Shown: positions 12,500 through 24,806 of the stretch, in pieces
Numbering within the stretch: the first letter of the stretch is position 1
Layout: every line of letters starts with the position of its first letter
From: Zanthoxylum bungeanum
Lineage: Eukaryota; Streptophyta; Magnoliopsida; Sapindales; Rutaceae
NCBI GenBank assembly: GCA_019454045.1
Contig: SKCR01041707.1
Coordinates: 37,501-101,500, forward strand
Direction: 5' to 3'
DNA: 64,000 nt
Notes under the pieces: generated by a model
Databases searched by the model: none
Seen by the model: only the letters and a program-made list of their open reading frames with translations
Told to the model about the DNA's origin: nothing
Made by a program: the position numbers and the translations under genes

Positions 12500-13185
12500 A
12501 AAAAATCAGGTCCAGTTGTCAGCGATGATAGGTCTAATCGAATCTACAGTAAATCTAAATACACCCTATTTTTTTTTCCAACTATACTTATGGCCGCATG
12601 AGTGTGCATTTAGTAAGGCTCTTCCAGAAAACGCCTTACAGCTCAACTAGGCCTAGCCCAAAAATAATTGAGACGGCCCTTGTTGGTTTCCGTTATTGTT
12701 CTTTTGTTTTTTGTTCTTTTTTAAATTTTTTTAATTATAAAAAGAAAAAAGATAATTTACAACCAGTTGGTCTCAAACTCTCATTCTTAGAGTGGGATCT
12801 TGAATTCAAGTCCTCGGTCATCCCCGGAATTTGACTAGGAATGTTCTAAAAAAACGATAGATTAGGAATTTTCTAAAAAATTAGTTTTACAGCAGTTAAA
12901 TTTATTTTATTTTTTTTTTCACTGGTTTTTGTCCAAAGTATGAAAAACCTCCATAGATCACTATTGACAACTGAGAACACAGTCTTATTTCATTCGTGTA
13001 TAACACTTGAAAATTGTAACGACAACAAACACACTATAATTGTTTTGTGCAGACGAGGGAACAAAAATCACAAGTCACAGCATTTTTTTTGCCGTAAATC
13101 AGATAAATGAACTCCAAAAAACATGAATGTTCTTGTTTTGGTATGCTAAAAAAATGACTATTTTGTACAAGGAATCGAAAAAAAT
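12500..13185. other. Intergenic stretch with a possible decayed SINE
   Basis: No gene was seen. At about 12755-12835 a polymerase III-like pattern occurs (ccagttggtctcaaactct, then gaattcaagtcctcgg). It is unlike the SINE family found elsewhere in this window and has no clear tail or flanking repeat. The right end should be the DUF1664 3' untranslated region. Confidence 0.4.
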
Positions 13186-16100
13186 TCACACGTCAGACTT
13201 AAAAAGATCAGTCACAGATATTCCAATTGGATATGACCTGCCTATCTTCGTCTTGACTGTAGGGACTTTTTCCCCAAGGTAGTTGGCATGATCGATTTTC
13301 TTCATGCTTATTACTGATTTCTCAATCACCGGGGACTTATTAGATTCGGCCAGAAATTGGAGACCCTGAAAGGGTATTATTAAACCATGTCATTGAAAGA
13401 TACTAGAAGATGACAGTAAAGAAAATGATATCCACGTACCTTCAATGAGTTTGCATATGACACTGATGGACGATCTGGTAGCTGAGCACTAGCCTCCAGC
13501 TGAAGTACATATAGTAGTGAGTTAATAAGCAGGTCACAGAGAATATGGCATAACGAATTAAGAACAACGCACAGAGAGACAGAGACCATCTAACCTGGAA
13601 AGGTTGAGTTAAAGCATTTTTAAAATCTCCAGCAACTTGACATAAATACATGAGACCTGAGTTAGCCATATCCTGTATGATGCTCAGGAAGAAAAGAAAA
13701 TATCAAACACTCGTTTAAGGAATTGATTAGTGGAGAAGGTATTCATTCCAGTTGCAGAATTAGAAATATAACCTGTTTACTCTCAAGAAGCTCGAGCTTT
13801 CCTTCCTGATGAAATCATTAAGAAATAATGCATCAGCAAGGTAGCTTTTGAGCGTATCCCAAATTTGCAAGCAGTGATAAATTAGAGGTATAAGATAAGA
13901 GAATTGAAACTCACCATTCCAGCTACCATTTGGTGAATCATTTCAATGTCTAACCCAATTTGAGAAAGGTTTGACTTCATCTCATCTACCTGTATGCAAG
14001 TAAACAATGAAAACAAGCATAACCAAAGCTCCTTACATAGCTAGATGAAAGACTTGGCTCTACATATCTCCTCTTTTAAATTGATTGGAATCCACAGTCC
14101 ACATCATGTACGGGGATGCTATTATAATAATATACAAAATAGAAAAGAATTACATGGTGTAATCTTAAATGGAATTAAAATATCAGGATACACAGAAAAA
14201 TTCTCTTAATTAATGATTTAATGTTATATACACTCAAATGACTCAATTTTCTTCATTGACAGATAGACGTGATTCCTCTTAGAGACTGTATGTTTGAGTG
14301 TTCATCACGTACTAATTGTTTCAGATGCGCCAGTTTTCCATAGATTAATTTCACCTTTTATATCTTATAGTATTTCTTTTAGCATGCGGGGAAGGGTGCC
14401 TAAAGAGATGTCTACAAAAAATTATTTCAAAAGCTATAATACGCGAGAGAAAGCAACACTGTTTTGATCCTATATGTAAAAGATCTGCTGACTTGAATAA
14501 ACAGCATCTCCTACGTCTTATTACTTCAAAAGATTAGATAGCTTAAAAAGATGATAGTGTTATGTACATCATTCGCAATGAGCGTAGAAGTTTCCATCTG
14601 ATCCTGCAGCTTCCAGTCCAAGTTTTCCAGCCTCTTCGATAGATGTCTCTTTGTTGACTGCACGGGTAGTCCTTATAAGTAAAATAATGGCCATGTGGAA
14701 AAGAAGTAATCGAGCAGAAGGCAGACTATTTCTACTTACGGCCACTGCTTCAGATACATGCTCTAACTGCTTTGACATGGTTGTAACAGCATTCACCATG
14801 TTATGCTTTGTGACAAACATTATATCTGAAAATGACCATCCCTGTGAAGAAGATAAGAGCAATGCAAATATGACCATAAATCAGCAAAAACAACAAGCCT
14901 ATCAGAAGCCATTGTGCTGGCAAATGCTCATGCTTTGATTCAGAAGTTATAGAACCTTACCTTCCACCACATGTAACAATATCCCATTGCTCCAACGGCA
15001 GCAGCTGGAACTAAATAAGAAGAATAACCCCCTATATGTGCAGAAGAAATGTGTATAACCTTATCAGCTTATTAGTACTTGATCAAGTAACCAAATGCTT
15101 CAAATTTTTTTTTTGTTCAAATAGACACCACAATTCCATCTTCGCGATCCAAACTCACTAATTATATATAAGCAGAACTGATGCACATACCACTAGAAGA
15201 AGAGTTCCCATTGAAGATGGTTACAGGATTGGATAAGGTTAACTCTTTGATCTCTTGTGACAATTGTCGAATCTGAAGGTAAAGGCAGAAAGAAGTACAT
15301 ACATTACTAAAAACATCCTTCATAAAGATGAATAATAAAGATGATTTCCAATGATTTGAGTACCCTTCATTGTTTAGCAGAAGGAATAACAAAAAGAAGC
15401 TAGGTAAAGCAAAACAGGTTAACTTGTTTTGAAAATTACCTCCATTAGTCCGTTGCCTTTCGAAAGAAAAATGGTTTGGCTACTACACAGGGGTTGTATT
15501 GATTTAGGTTATAAGTCCAAAGGTTTATCTGATACAAGTCTCATGTGTCAGGTTTAGGTCTTGTCTAACTTGTATCACAGCCAATGCTATCAAAGACAGT
15601 AAGCGGGCAAGGCGTTTTGACAGTTCAATCTGCCCAAGCACTACCTAAGCGGCTGTTTACACACACGGCCAGCCTAAACGCCGCTTAGGTGGTGCCTTTA
15701 ACAGCATATTCACAGCCATTCCCTTATAAAAGGGGTTTCCCAATACTAAAAGTTAATGCTGCCAAATAATCTTGAGGAAACTCTCAGAGTCTCAGCAAAG
15801 GGCCTAGCTTGCAACTTCAGTAATTACCCATAAACTGACCAGTGATAGAATTTCCATTTTCAACACTTCTAGCCTTCAGTACAAAATCCAGCCTATTCCT
15901 AACAACTTAGTTTAAAGTTCATGTAGATGCCAATTGCCAAGCCACCATAGATACCATAATTTCGAGGAAAAAAAACAAGGGCAATTTTCCTATGATTTTT
16001 CTTTCAAAAAGCCGCAATGAAACAAACAATTCGCAGTACCTGAGCTGCAAGAAGTGCGCTATCGTACTTAAATGGCGAAATCTCAACTTCATCAACACCC

Positions 16101-16500
16101 TTAAGCAATTCTTGAAGCTGTGCAATTACCTCAGACAATCTTCCACTCCTCAAAACAATCGAACCGGTCAAACCTAAATTGTTGACCACATTTATAGGTA
16201 AAATAAATAAACAAAATATAACTAGATGAATTACTACACAAATAAGAGAGCAATAACTACACCAAAGATCAAACAAACTAAACTGAGCGTGAATTTGTGC
16301 TTAATTAGTTCTAAGAGATACTGACTGCTTAATTAAAAAGATACGAATATTTATCATAACTAAATACTTTAAAATCGAATCAAAATTATTGATTTTTAAT
16401 CGGACGGTGGATATAGGAGGATCGAAAATGATAGTAGAGAGAGACCGGCGCCGAGAAGCACGAGAACTTTGGAAGCTGAGACTCCAGCTTGCAACGCCAT
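13186..16500 (-). CDS. DUF1664 family membrane/coiled-coil protein
   Basis: Eleven exons join in phase: 16500-16446, 16173-16040, 15272-15191, 15031-14961, 14841-14740, 14657-14568, 13989-13915, 13805-13773, 13672-13595, 13499-13440, 13365-13186, giving 319 residues. The start MALQAGVSASK is followed by a hydrophobic segment (about 12-28, VLVLLGAGLTGSIVL). A second hydrophobic segment lies near 95-112 (YLVPAAAVGAMGYCYMWW). Between and after these come predicted helical, coiled-coil-like stretches (RLSEVIAQLQELLKGV, KRHLSKRLENLDWKLQDQME, QIGLDIEMIHQMVAGMEGKL). The C-terminus ends VTDLFKSDV. This plant family is described as DUF1664, sometimes labelled bZIP-like, but I see no basic DNA-binding region. 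Molecular function is not known to me. Intron 2 (15273-16039) contains a hairpin repeat. Confidence 0.9.
15639..15694. repeat. Inverted repeat (MITE-like) in DUF1664 intron 2
   Basis: cactacctaagcggc at 15639-15653 pairs with gccgcttaggtggtg at 15680-15694, 14 of 15 bases. Flanking sequence also carries aggcg/cgccttt-type motifs, so the hairpin may be the core of a slightly larger miniature element. Borders are not established. Confidence 0.5.
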
Positions 16501-16819
16501 CGTTTTGAGGTGGAGGTTCAGGCGTCGCCGTCGTCGTTTTCTCTTTTCAAGGCCACCAAAATTGTAGGTTCGATTTTAATTAGTTTTTGCTCGATTGCCA
16601 AACCGTCCCAAAAATTAGAGGAAAGTTCTAGAATACCCCTTATTAAAAACAAGATAGCAGACTTTACATAAAGGGAAAGAAAAAAATAGTATGTTCGTTT
16701 GGGACATTTCGAGGGGGAAAGTTGCTGACGTTTGTTTTTCATTTTAAGTGTAATATGGAAAATTAACATCTCGAACAAATATCCATCGGCAATGAATTTG
16801 TTTGGTTAATAGAGAATTA
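16501..16819. other. Upstream region of DUF1664
   Basis: This holds the 5' leader and presumed promoter of the minus-strand DUF1664 gene. No clear TATA box was identified and no other gene is present. Confidence 0.4.
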
Positions 16820-17260
16820 AAGTAAACTTAGCAAGCAGACAGATAGATAAAAATGTTATGTGATTCGGTGGAAAGTGACTTCTACTTACTTTCACGGGAG
16901 AAATGAGATATTTTATTACTGTTCGAGGTTAAGACCGATCCGAGCTATAAACGTGGAAATGAACCCACAAAATGATCGAACACCTCAATTCTTACACAAG
17001 TCGCTTGCAATTCTCTCAAATGGTCAGGTAACTGACCAGTTTTCTCTTTTTATCTCTAGTTCTTGAGTTTTTTCTTTTACAAGGTGTGAGCACGAAAATT
17101 GATAACCTTTGAATCCGTGTCTTCAATTCTTTTATATAGGCTTTCAAATTCATTGCTCCACTGCCTCTAACATCATCTCATGTCACTTATTCATCATTGC
17201 GGGCATAACTCTCTTCAACCACCTTTAATCTGGTCAATCAAATCATCATATTTCTCTATA
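16820..17260 (-). mobile_element. Diverged LTR fragment, same family as 45700-46600
   Basis: It shares ordered blocks with the sequence at 45.7-46.1 kb: a ttcggtRgaRagtgac block, an ataaa-accgatcc-like block, tcttttatatagg (a TATA box on the minus strand), and the tcatctcatgtcac/atcatc block. The blocks keep order but are well diverged, so both look like old LTR remnants. The lineage is uncertain; the -tgg/attcggt- opening resembles copia LTR termini. Confidence 0.45.
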
Positions 17261-17279
17261 AATGCATCAGTCTATGGTG

Positions 17280-18408
17280 GCCTAAAACGGATGAAGCTCC
17301 CTGTGATAATTTTACAACAGGTAGATATGAAGAAAATGTTCAAGGATCATGGTCAAATGTCCAGGGGTCATGGTCAAGCGGTGGGTTTATTGGAGGTGAT
17401 ATGGTTGGTTATTCAATAACAATTCGAGAAGTTCTCATGAATATTCGATTGGATGCATCTCGATGTATCCCTCATATCATTTCATCGAAGAATATATATT
17501 CAGACACCAACATATCAACATCGGGTGGGGCGAAATGGGGGTGGGTAAATGTTTCCCCAAAACTTGATCTGCGTGGAGACTTGGCTCTGATTGTTGTACG
17601 GGAACACTTCAAACCACGGTAAGCAGGTCAACGACAACAAGATTTGAAGCTCGCTATATTGATCACTCTTGTGACTGGAAAGTGCGGGCACATAGCGTTT
17701 CTGGAGTCCAAAACTCGAATTGGATTGTAACAGGGTATGTAAAGACACACACGCACTTGTGTTGATGTTGGTGTCGGAGCAATCATATTGGTAATCGGAT
17801 TGTTAATGACATTATCACATGTAAATTTTTGGATGCCAACAGAATAGTTCAGCCAAGAGATATTGTTATAAAGTTTAATTATCATACAACCAAGAATGAA
17901 AGTCCAGAGAGTTTGCAATGCAAGCTGTCTGAGGTTCTGTAGAATACTCATATGAATTGCTTTCATTATATTCACATGTATTGTAGGTACTAATCCCGGG
18001 ACAGTGACATTTGCATACAAATGAGGAATGCTGGTTTCTTTATTATTTCATTGCAATGGGTCAAAGTATTCTAAGATTTTTATCATCGATCATACTGATA
18101 ATTGAATTTGGTGAAACTTTTTTGAAAGGAAAGTATAGAGGATCATAGTTTGTTGCTGCTGCTAAGAATGGAAATAACCAGATATATCCATTAGTATTTG
18201 GTATTATGGACTCCGAAAATGATCAGTCATGGATTTAGTTTATGATCAAACTCAACGGTTGCATCGGAGATGTGGCAGATCTAGTTTTCATTTCTGATTG
18301 ACACGACATCATTTAGAAATCTATTACGAGAGTTTTCTCTAGAGCTTCGCATGGTGTTTGCATCCACCACGTGTTTATGAACCTTAAAGCTAGGTTCATG
18401 AGCCAAAA
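17280..18408 (+). pseudogene. MULE (MuDR-type) transposase pseudogene, 5' part
   Basis: Broken frames match a Mutator-like transposase. TTRFEARYIDHSCDWKVRAH (about 17640-17695) is the N-terminal MuDR zinc-binding region. TNPGTVTF (about 17990) follows, then the catalytic core with TFLKGKYRGS, FVAAAKNGNNQIYPLVFG, IMDSENDQSW, LVFISD and ASHGVCIHH (about 18118-18370). Multiple in-frame stops and frameshifts are present. The coding trace stops where a 4 kb insertion begins and resumes at 22438. I saw no terminal inverted repeats. Confidence 0.85.
18381..18408. repeat. 28-bp direct repeat, left copy
   Basis: These 28 bases recur at 22410-22437 with one mismatch (c/t). They flank the insertion that splits the MULE transposase, and both copies fit the transposase coding trace (MNLKARFMSQ), so they look like duplicated target. 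They are much longer than the 5 bp expected for an LTR element. Confidence 0.75.
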
Positions 18409-18831
18409 CGGTGGAAAATCAAATTTTCCGATTTCAAAAATTTTTCTCGGATTAATTAAATAAACATATTTAGTTAATTATCCAATAATCAAATTATGAA
18501 ATAAAATTCAAATAAATCATATTTAAGTGAATTTACCGAATTACCCTTACACTTGGTATTTAGTCCGAAATTGATCAAATCAATTTTGAATGATTCTAAA
18601 TCATTTCTAAGATGAACTTAGCATGTTCAAAACATCAAAACACCAAAAGCAACATAAATCCCCAAATTTAGTCATTTGGCCGAATGCACCCATAATGTCT
18701 CATTTTGTGCACTTTGTCATTTCATTCAAAACACATCAAGATGTAATCCAATGAACATGAAACTTTTATGCATCATATACACATCCAAATGCACAATATA
18801 TATGAAAAGCCCCAAATTTGGAATTAGTCAA

Positions 18832-20253
18832 TGATAAGTGTTGTTTATACCAACTTATTATGATATTATCAGCTTATTATTTTGTTATAATTCGAGATAT
18901 TGAATATCATTTATAATTTATTTATGTTTTATTTGTAGGAGCATTATTACATGGATCTGGGAACAATTGCACGTGTTTTGGGACCATACGGGAGCATAGG
19001 ACATAATACAGGAGCAACATGGGAGAAATTCATCACACCCAGCCAAGATCCCGAGAGTTCAGCGCGCCAGGCGCCCATTATTGTCAATTGAGAGGCGCCA
19101 AGGCGCCATCAATACAAAGCAAATGGCGCCTAGGCGCCATAACACACTCAATTATGGCGCCATGGCGCCACTTGCTTAATTAAACAAAGGCGCCATGGCG
19201 CCTCCTCACCCATACAATTTCCCGACAATTTGGCGCCGTGGCGCCACTCAAATTAATAGGACGCGCTGCGAGATAGGAATTCCGGGAAAGTGATTTTAGG
19301 GTTTTCAATAATCCTAATGAGACCCAAAGACTCACAGCCTCAACTATAAATATAACATTACATCCAACACTCAAAGGGAGGCTAATACACTGCGCAAAAC
19401 ACGGAAACACATATTTTTAGAGATCCAAGGAGAGGATTGAAGAGCGACAAGAGGAGACAAGGCTGTAATATCCGGAGAGGAAGAGATTCAATTCGGGTTT
19501 TATCTTCTTATTTCTTTCTTAGAACTCTAATGATTTCCATTAAATTCGTGGCTTGATTATTTATTGTTTTATCTTTTGTCATGAATTTACTCCTTAATTT
19601 TGGAGAACGATTGTAATTGATGCTTGAACCTTGTATTTCGTTTATCAATTTTGTTATGAAGTTTTATTAATTTATTTATATTCTTTTGAGTTTAATGCTT
19701 CTTAATTGCTGGCCACAATTTGAGATGATATATGTTTAGAATCTATCACTCGAGAGAGGGGATTTTGAATAGATCTATAGAATATAACCTAGGATTTTAT
19801 AGAGTTCGAGAGAATCTGTAGTCCTTTGAAGTCGTTAAAATAGAATCAAAAATCGTAATGAGTTGTTAACTATTAGATTTTTATAGAGATATCGAAGTCT
19901 ATAGTTGATAATATTTTCACTCGGCACTCGAGAGAGGGAGTGAATATTTTAGGATCTTGACTTATAAATAATATAACTGAACAAAGATTAATTGGCATGA
20001 CAAATACATAGGAGACAGCTAGGTGAAATCAGGATCTAGAATCTCTAATCGTATTAGTTCCTCCTATCTAAATATTTGTATATTTTATTTAATTATTAAA
20101 ATCTTTATCATTTATTTTCTAAATAAAGTTAGGATTATCAATTGTAGTACTTAGTGCGAGTTAATGCAATCCCTGTGGGTTCGACACTCTTTCACTGATT
20201 ATACTAAAACTTGACACCGTACACTTGCGGTACGATATAAAAATATCACAACA
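18832..20253 (+). mobile_element. Solo LTR, Ty3/gypsy type, copy 1
   Basis: It begins TGATAAGTG, ends ATCACAACA and is flanked by a perfect 5-bp target duplication, GTCAA (18827-18831 and 20254-20258). A TATA box (ctataaatataac) lies at 19344-19356. No PBS or coding sequence is attached, so it is a solo LTR of 1422 bp. A close relative lies at 46827-48199. It sits inside the copia-type LTR, making a three-level nest with the MULE. Confidence 0.9.
19070..19245. repeat. Cluster of 11 GGCGCC palindromes
   Basis: Eleven GGCGCC hexamers occur in 176 bp of an AT-rich LTR, four of the pairs arranged as two hexamers 2 bp apart (GGCGCCATGGCGCC and variants, 14-bp near or perfect palindromes). The cluster ends about 100 bp upstream of the LTR TATA box. 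Confidence 0.9.
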
Positions 20254-20258
20254 GTCAA

Positions 20259-22409
20259 GAACCCTAATTTTTCAATTTCATCAAATTGGACAGATTAGAT
20301 CAAATTGGTTAAATCCAATACTTCAATCATGTTTCTTCCATCCATCAAAGTCTCAACACAATGAAACAACTCAAGATCAAATCTAGGTCATCTAAGAGTG
20401 GGTCAACAACTCTAGATTAGCAACAAGGTTCCAAAACCATAAAAGAACACTTATTACTACAATAGCCATAAGCTTCCTTCATCATACATGCTCTACACTT
20501 TCACCAAAACTTCCATCATCAAAAACACAAAGAATAAAGAAAGAAATAACCTAAGAACATCATATGTTAAAGCCTAGATCCTAAGGAACATTTTCCTTTC
20601 TAATAGCAAGTTGGAAAAACTTACTAAAATCTAAGCTTTCTTTGTTTCTTCTTTCTTTCTCACAAGCTTTCTTTGGTTTCCATTAATGGAGTTTTCTTTT
20701 AAAGTGTATTAGGTTAAGAAGAATGAAATGAAAAAACAATATATACTTGTATCATAATGGCCTTGGCCGAAATTCACTAAAGGAAATACAAGTTTTGTAA
20801 TTTCAATTTCATTTCACTTTACATTTAGTCAACTTGCATAAATATCTTAATAACACTTTATTAGATATTTAATTAAGTCAACAAATGCAACTAAGAAAAA
20901 TATAACTCTTATATTTTAAGTGTATGGCCGAATTTAGCAAGAAATAAAGGAAAAAGATATTTTCATTTTTCAAACAATTTTGAACAAATATCTTAAGAAG
21001 TCAAAATCAATTTGACAACCTTTTCCTTTAATGTAAAGTCAAACATTTACACTTATAATCATTTCCTAACTTTATCATTTGGTGATATATTTATATTTTA
21101 ATTATATTAATCATTTAACAATTAAATAATTAATTAAATACAAATATATCAAACTTATGTATTATATTTACTTTAAATATCTCAAATACATATATTAATG
21201 ATATATGTCAAATACCTTTATTTGACTATTTATTAATGTGTATTTAATAATATCATATATTAAATACAAATACACATTAATTAGGAAATGACGGTTCGAC
21301 CCGTTCGCATGTATTTTTCGTTTAACGTTTAAACGATTTATAAATAATCATCATTATTCATAAATATTGCTCTAGTGCTCTACGAGTATGTTTCATTATT
21401 GAGACTCTCTAGATTCAGGTAAATCCGTCACGAAATCCAATTTCGTGTCCATAATCTATCCACCCGTAGCTTATGACGATCACGGATAAAGTAGTTGAAT
21501 CATACAGGTCGAGGTCATTGCATACGTATAATCCCTCCGTCACAGGTATCCAGATAATCCCAGAGATATAGATGTAAACGTCAAATCTCTATAGGTATTA
21601 TCTCGTCGACATATCAATTAGCAATCTTTAAATAACACTCGGAACTTACTTCCGATGTATACTGTGGCCACAAATTTAACAGACTGCTAATTATATATGG
21701 ACTACTTATGCTCTGTACACAGAACTGACGGATCTTATCTTGACACACACAGGATATCCTGAGGATCGATCCACACCCAACGAACAAGAGGAAGTCTGAT
21801 CTGAAGAGATCGGTGACGTGACTGCCATCTAAGTGTGGAGGATGTCTCATACATCCACAGTGGTGTCTCAAGTCGAAGGACCACTATGCTACTCAACCCG
21901 AGAAGATTCTTATTGACGTTGGAGTACCATCCATTAAGAATCTTCGGTGAGCCGTTCAGTGTTTATACGCTATAAACACCTACACGTCTATACGAGTCTC
22001 TCCAGACTCATGGTTCATTGGGATAAACCATCGGACCAAGTCTCGATATACGACATGTACTGGTCTCAACGGATTTGACTAATCGACCCGTGTTAGCAAA
22101 TCTTGACCAGGAACTATGTTTGATAATATATATATAACAGTGACACTTCCCAATGTCAATTACAAACTCCCTTTGTAACTGTGCATTGTTGTAACTGTGC
22201 ATTGTATTATATATTATCGGGCCTTTGTCTAATATATACATATCACTAAACCACATTTAGTTTCAATCTAATAGTAATTAGATCGAATACGTATATAAGA
22301 ACAAGATGTGCAACCACAAATAAGTAATATTATGGAATAATGGGATGTTCGTATTCATGAATCAGACATAAATACGGTCCGGATTGGCGCTCTGAGCACC
22401 AACCCCAAC
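20259..22409 (-). other. Remainder of the copia-type LTR right of the nested solo LTR
   Basis: No gene. Direct repeat ttgtaactgtgcattg occurs twice in tandem near 22174-22205. An AT-rich block at 21040-21290 repeats tatttaatt/atatatta motifs. This stretch supplies most of the LTR-like character described for 18409-22409. Confidence 0.4.
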
Positions 22410-22437
22410 ACCTTAAAGTTAGGTTCATGAGCCAAAA
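22410..22437. repeat. 28-bp direct repeat, right copy
   Basis: Partner of 18381-18408; the transposase trace resumes through it. Confidence 0.75.
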
Positions 22438-23310
22438 GATATGGACAACTTTATAATGTCCTAATTTGCTTTTGCCAAGTCATATAGATGTCAAGACTTT
22501 GATGCGTAACTTCAAAAACTTTGGCATATTAATTAAATCACAATAAGGTATTTAGAAGAGTCTATAGAGTGCAATAGATGAGCAATGACAGAGTTTTTAA
22601 GTAGAAGATATAACATGATGATAACAAACATTGCTGAAAGTTTGAACACATTACTTAATGAGGCTCGGGCAGTGTTGGTGCTTAGTTTACTTAACTATAT
22701 CATGATGACCCTTCAGAGATGGTTTTTTGATAGAAGAGAATCAACAGAAAAAGATTGTTACTCCGTTGACCCCATGGGCACATGCAAAAATAGAGAAACG
22801 TATGGTGAGATTGCATCAGATGTCCGTATCACAGGCTGATCCCTATGAGTTTGAGGTTCATGGTGGAGACAATATTGAACTTGTCAACATAAGATAGAAA
22901 ACATGTAAGTGCATAAAGTTTGATTTAGATCAATTTCCATGTGCATAAGCAATGGTTGTATGTGCGGCTGTTAGAATCAAACGTTCTAGTCTTTAGAGTA
23001 AGATGTACACAACGACCACCATTCATGCTGCGTTTGAGGAAACTATCTATCATATTGGTGACCAATTTGATTGGGTCTTGTCATAAGAGTTATCATGTAT
23101 AATATTATTACTTTATTTCACTTGAAAAATATCCAAAAACAATTTTAACCAATATTTTTATTCTCAATACAGGTTTGAATATATTGCCACCAAATGAGTG
23201 TGTGTTCTGCGTGATATCCGAAAACAAATCATATGCGGTCGATGTGGCGAACGTGGACACAATAGACGTTCATGCATGACTTCTCTTAGCCAAAATTCAA
23301 GTTAACAGTA
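22438..23310 (+). pseudogene. MULE transposase pseudogene, 3' part
   Basis: It continues the interrupted transposase. RRYNMMITNIAESLNTLL and MTLQRWFFDRRE (22600-22740) are conserved MULE motifs. YEFEVHGGDNIELVN leads into the SWIM-type zinc finger (CKCIKFDLDQFPCA, about 22900-22950). The CCHC knuckle CGRCGERGHNRRSC lies at about 23236-23277. Stops and frameshifts interrupt it, and an AT-rich tail follows to 23509 with no terminal repeat recognised. Confidence 0.85.
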
Positions 23311-23509
23311 ATCTTAGCTTATGTAAACAGAGTAGTATATATTAGAAATTAATAAATTTTTATTTATTTTTGTGAACTTATATGTCAAAATTATATGTAT
23401 CAATAAAAATCATAAACTTTTTCGTTAAGCATTAAAATCAATTTCGTATCACCAAAGAAATCGTTAACTATTTTGTTGAGCATCAAAACCAATATCGTAT
23501 CGTCGTCGC

Positions 23510-24782
23510 TGATGAACACTAAAAAATACACATTTATTAAAATAAAAATTAATCAATTTACACTTGTAGTATAATTTCAAAAAATTTAACTTTACGCAAT
23601 TTTCGTATCTCGGCCATGTTTTTTACTCTGATATCGGGTTGAGGTGATTCTAGTTTCAAATGAAAGAAGACTCAAATATTTACAAATTTACTATTTGAAA
23701 GATTTTCTAAATCTGAAGTTTTCAAGGTCGGATTGATGAAAAATCCAAAGTGTGTTGCATGTAATTTTAATTATTATAAAAAACATAAAAAAATAATTAA
23801 AAAAAAGAACAAAAAAAAATGGACAATCCCACCGAAAGTGAATGGTTAACAAATTTGGCAAAATATTGGCCAATTATCAAATTAAGACAAATAACCTTTG
23901 AAAATCTTGCCAAATGTTGGCAAATGATGAAAAAACAAGAAAGAAAATTTTGTAAATTTGCAAAAGCAATTTCCAAATTCATTTGTATTATGTTAGGAGG
24001 ATGCTGAGCATCCTATATAAATAGAGGTGCTCAACAACTTATTTTCTTCAGTAAATTTCCACAGGTTTCCATTGAGACTTTGTGGGATGAGCTCTTGTAT
24101 GTATTTTTATATTTTGTAATTTATTTTTCTTTTAATAATAAAATTATGAATGTTTTTATTTATATCTTGTTCTTTTAATTTGCATTCTGCTATGAGTAAA
24201 TGGTGAAACTTTTGGTATGAAAATATATATAATTTTTATTTTTATTATATTTTATAAATTGTGATAATTTCTCAAATAAAATTTATACTCTTTCCAGTTT
24301 ATTTAAGACTCTTGACTAGTTGTAGACAGTTATCGATTGACACAAATAATACTAAAATCCCATAAATAAGAGAGAGTGGTCTATTAAAGATTTCGATTAA
24401 TTATACACAATATGGTACCATCTATATGACCGGTTTTATATATTTGGCATAATTGAGTACTTAACTGGACTTGTTGTAGACAAATGTTACCACCGCCTTT
24501 ATGGCTGGTTTTATACGTTTTGGCATATTTAGTACCTTGGCATGACTAATTATCGACATGACGAATTATATGTGTTGACATAATTAATACATGATAATTA
24601 TGAAATAAATTGATTGGAAAATAATTATATTTTATATTTTATAAAAATTAAAAATTATTTATATTTGAAATATCAAGAGTATTTTATTAATACATGTGGA
24701 TCGAACTCGGACTTATCAGATTATTTTATTACTTCGACACTTTTATACTTGGGAGTAAAGAACCACTTTGTTGAGTGTGTCA
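23510..24782 (+). mobile_element. 5' LTR of a non-autonomous LTR retrotransposon
   Basis: It begins TGATGAACAC and ends GTGTGTCA, pairing with the LTR at 35506-36851. The 5-bp flank is gtcgc (23505-23509) against atcgc (36852-36856), four of five matching. A palindrome GGATGCTGAGCATCC abuts the TATA box ctatataaat at 24013. A primer-binding-like site follows directly at 24789. Two copies of an accatcta/ccgcc-tatg-ccggttt motif lie at 24414 and 24488. Confidence 0.85.
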
Positions 24783-24788
24783 AGTTTT

Positions 24789-24806
24789 TGGCGCTATTGT
24801 CGGGGA
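24789..24806 (+). other. Primer-binding site of the non-autonomous element
   Basis: TGGCGCTATTGTCGGGGA lies 6 bp after the 5' LTR. It resembles the TGGCGCC-type primer site of Athila/Tat-related Ty3 elements, with three or so mismatches. The exact tRNA is not assigned. Confidence 0.6.

Larger units (their letters stand above)
18409..22409 (-). mobile_element. Copia-type LTR (probable solo LTR) carrying a nested solo LTR
   Basis: This insertion into the MULE has no coding frames. Its right edge in minus orientation opens TGTTGGGGTTGGTGCTCAGA, a typical LTR start. Its general plan (aaccatcggacc-like U3 blocks, a CT-rich stretch at 20640-20700) resembles the LTRs at 25445 and 56200. Subtracting the nested element at 18832-20253 leaves about 2.6 kb. 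The left edge does not end in a recognisable CA-complement, and the flanking repeat is 28 bp, so a standard integration is not proven. Confidence 0.5.
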
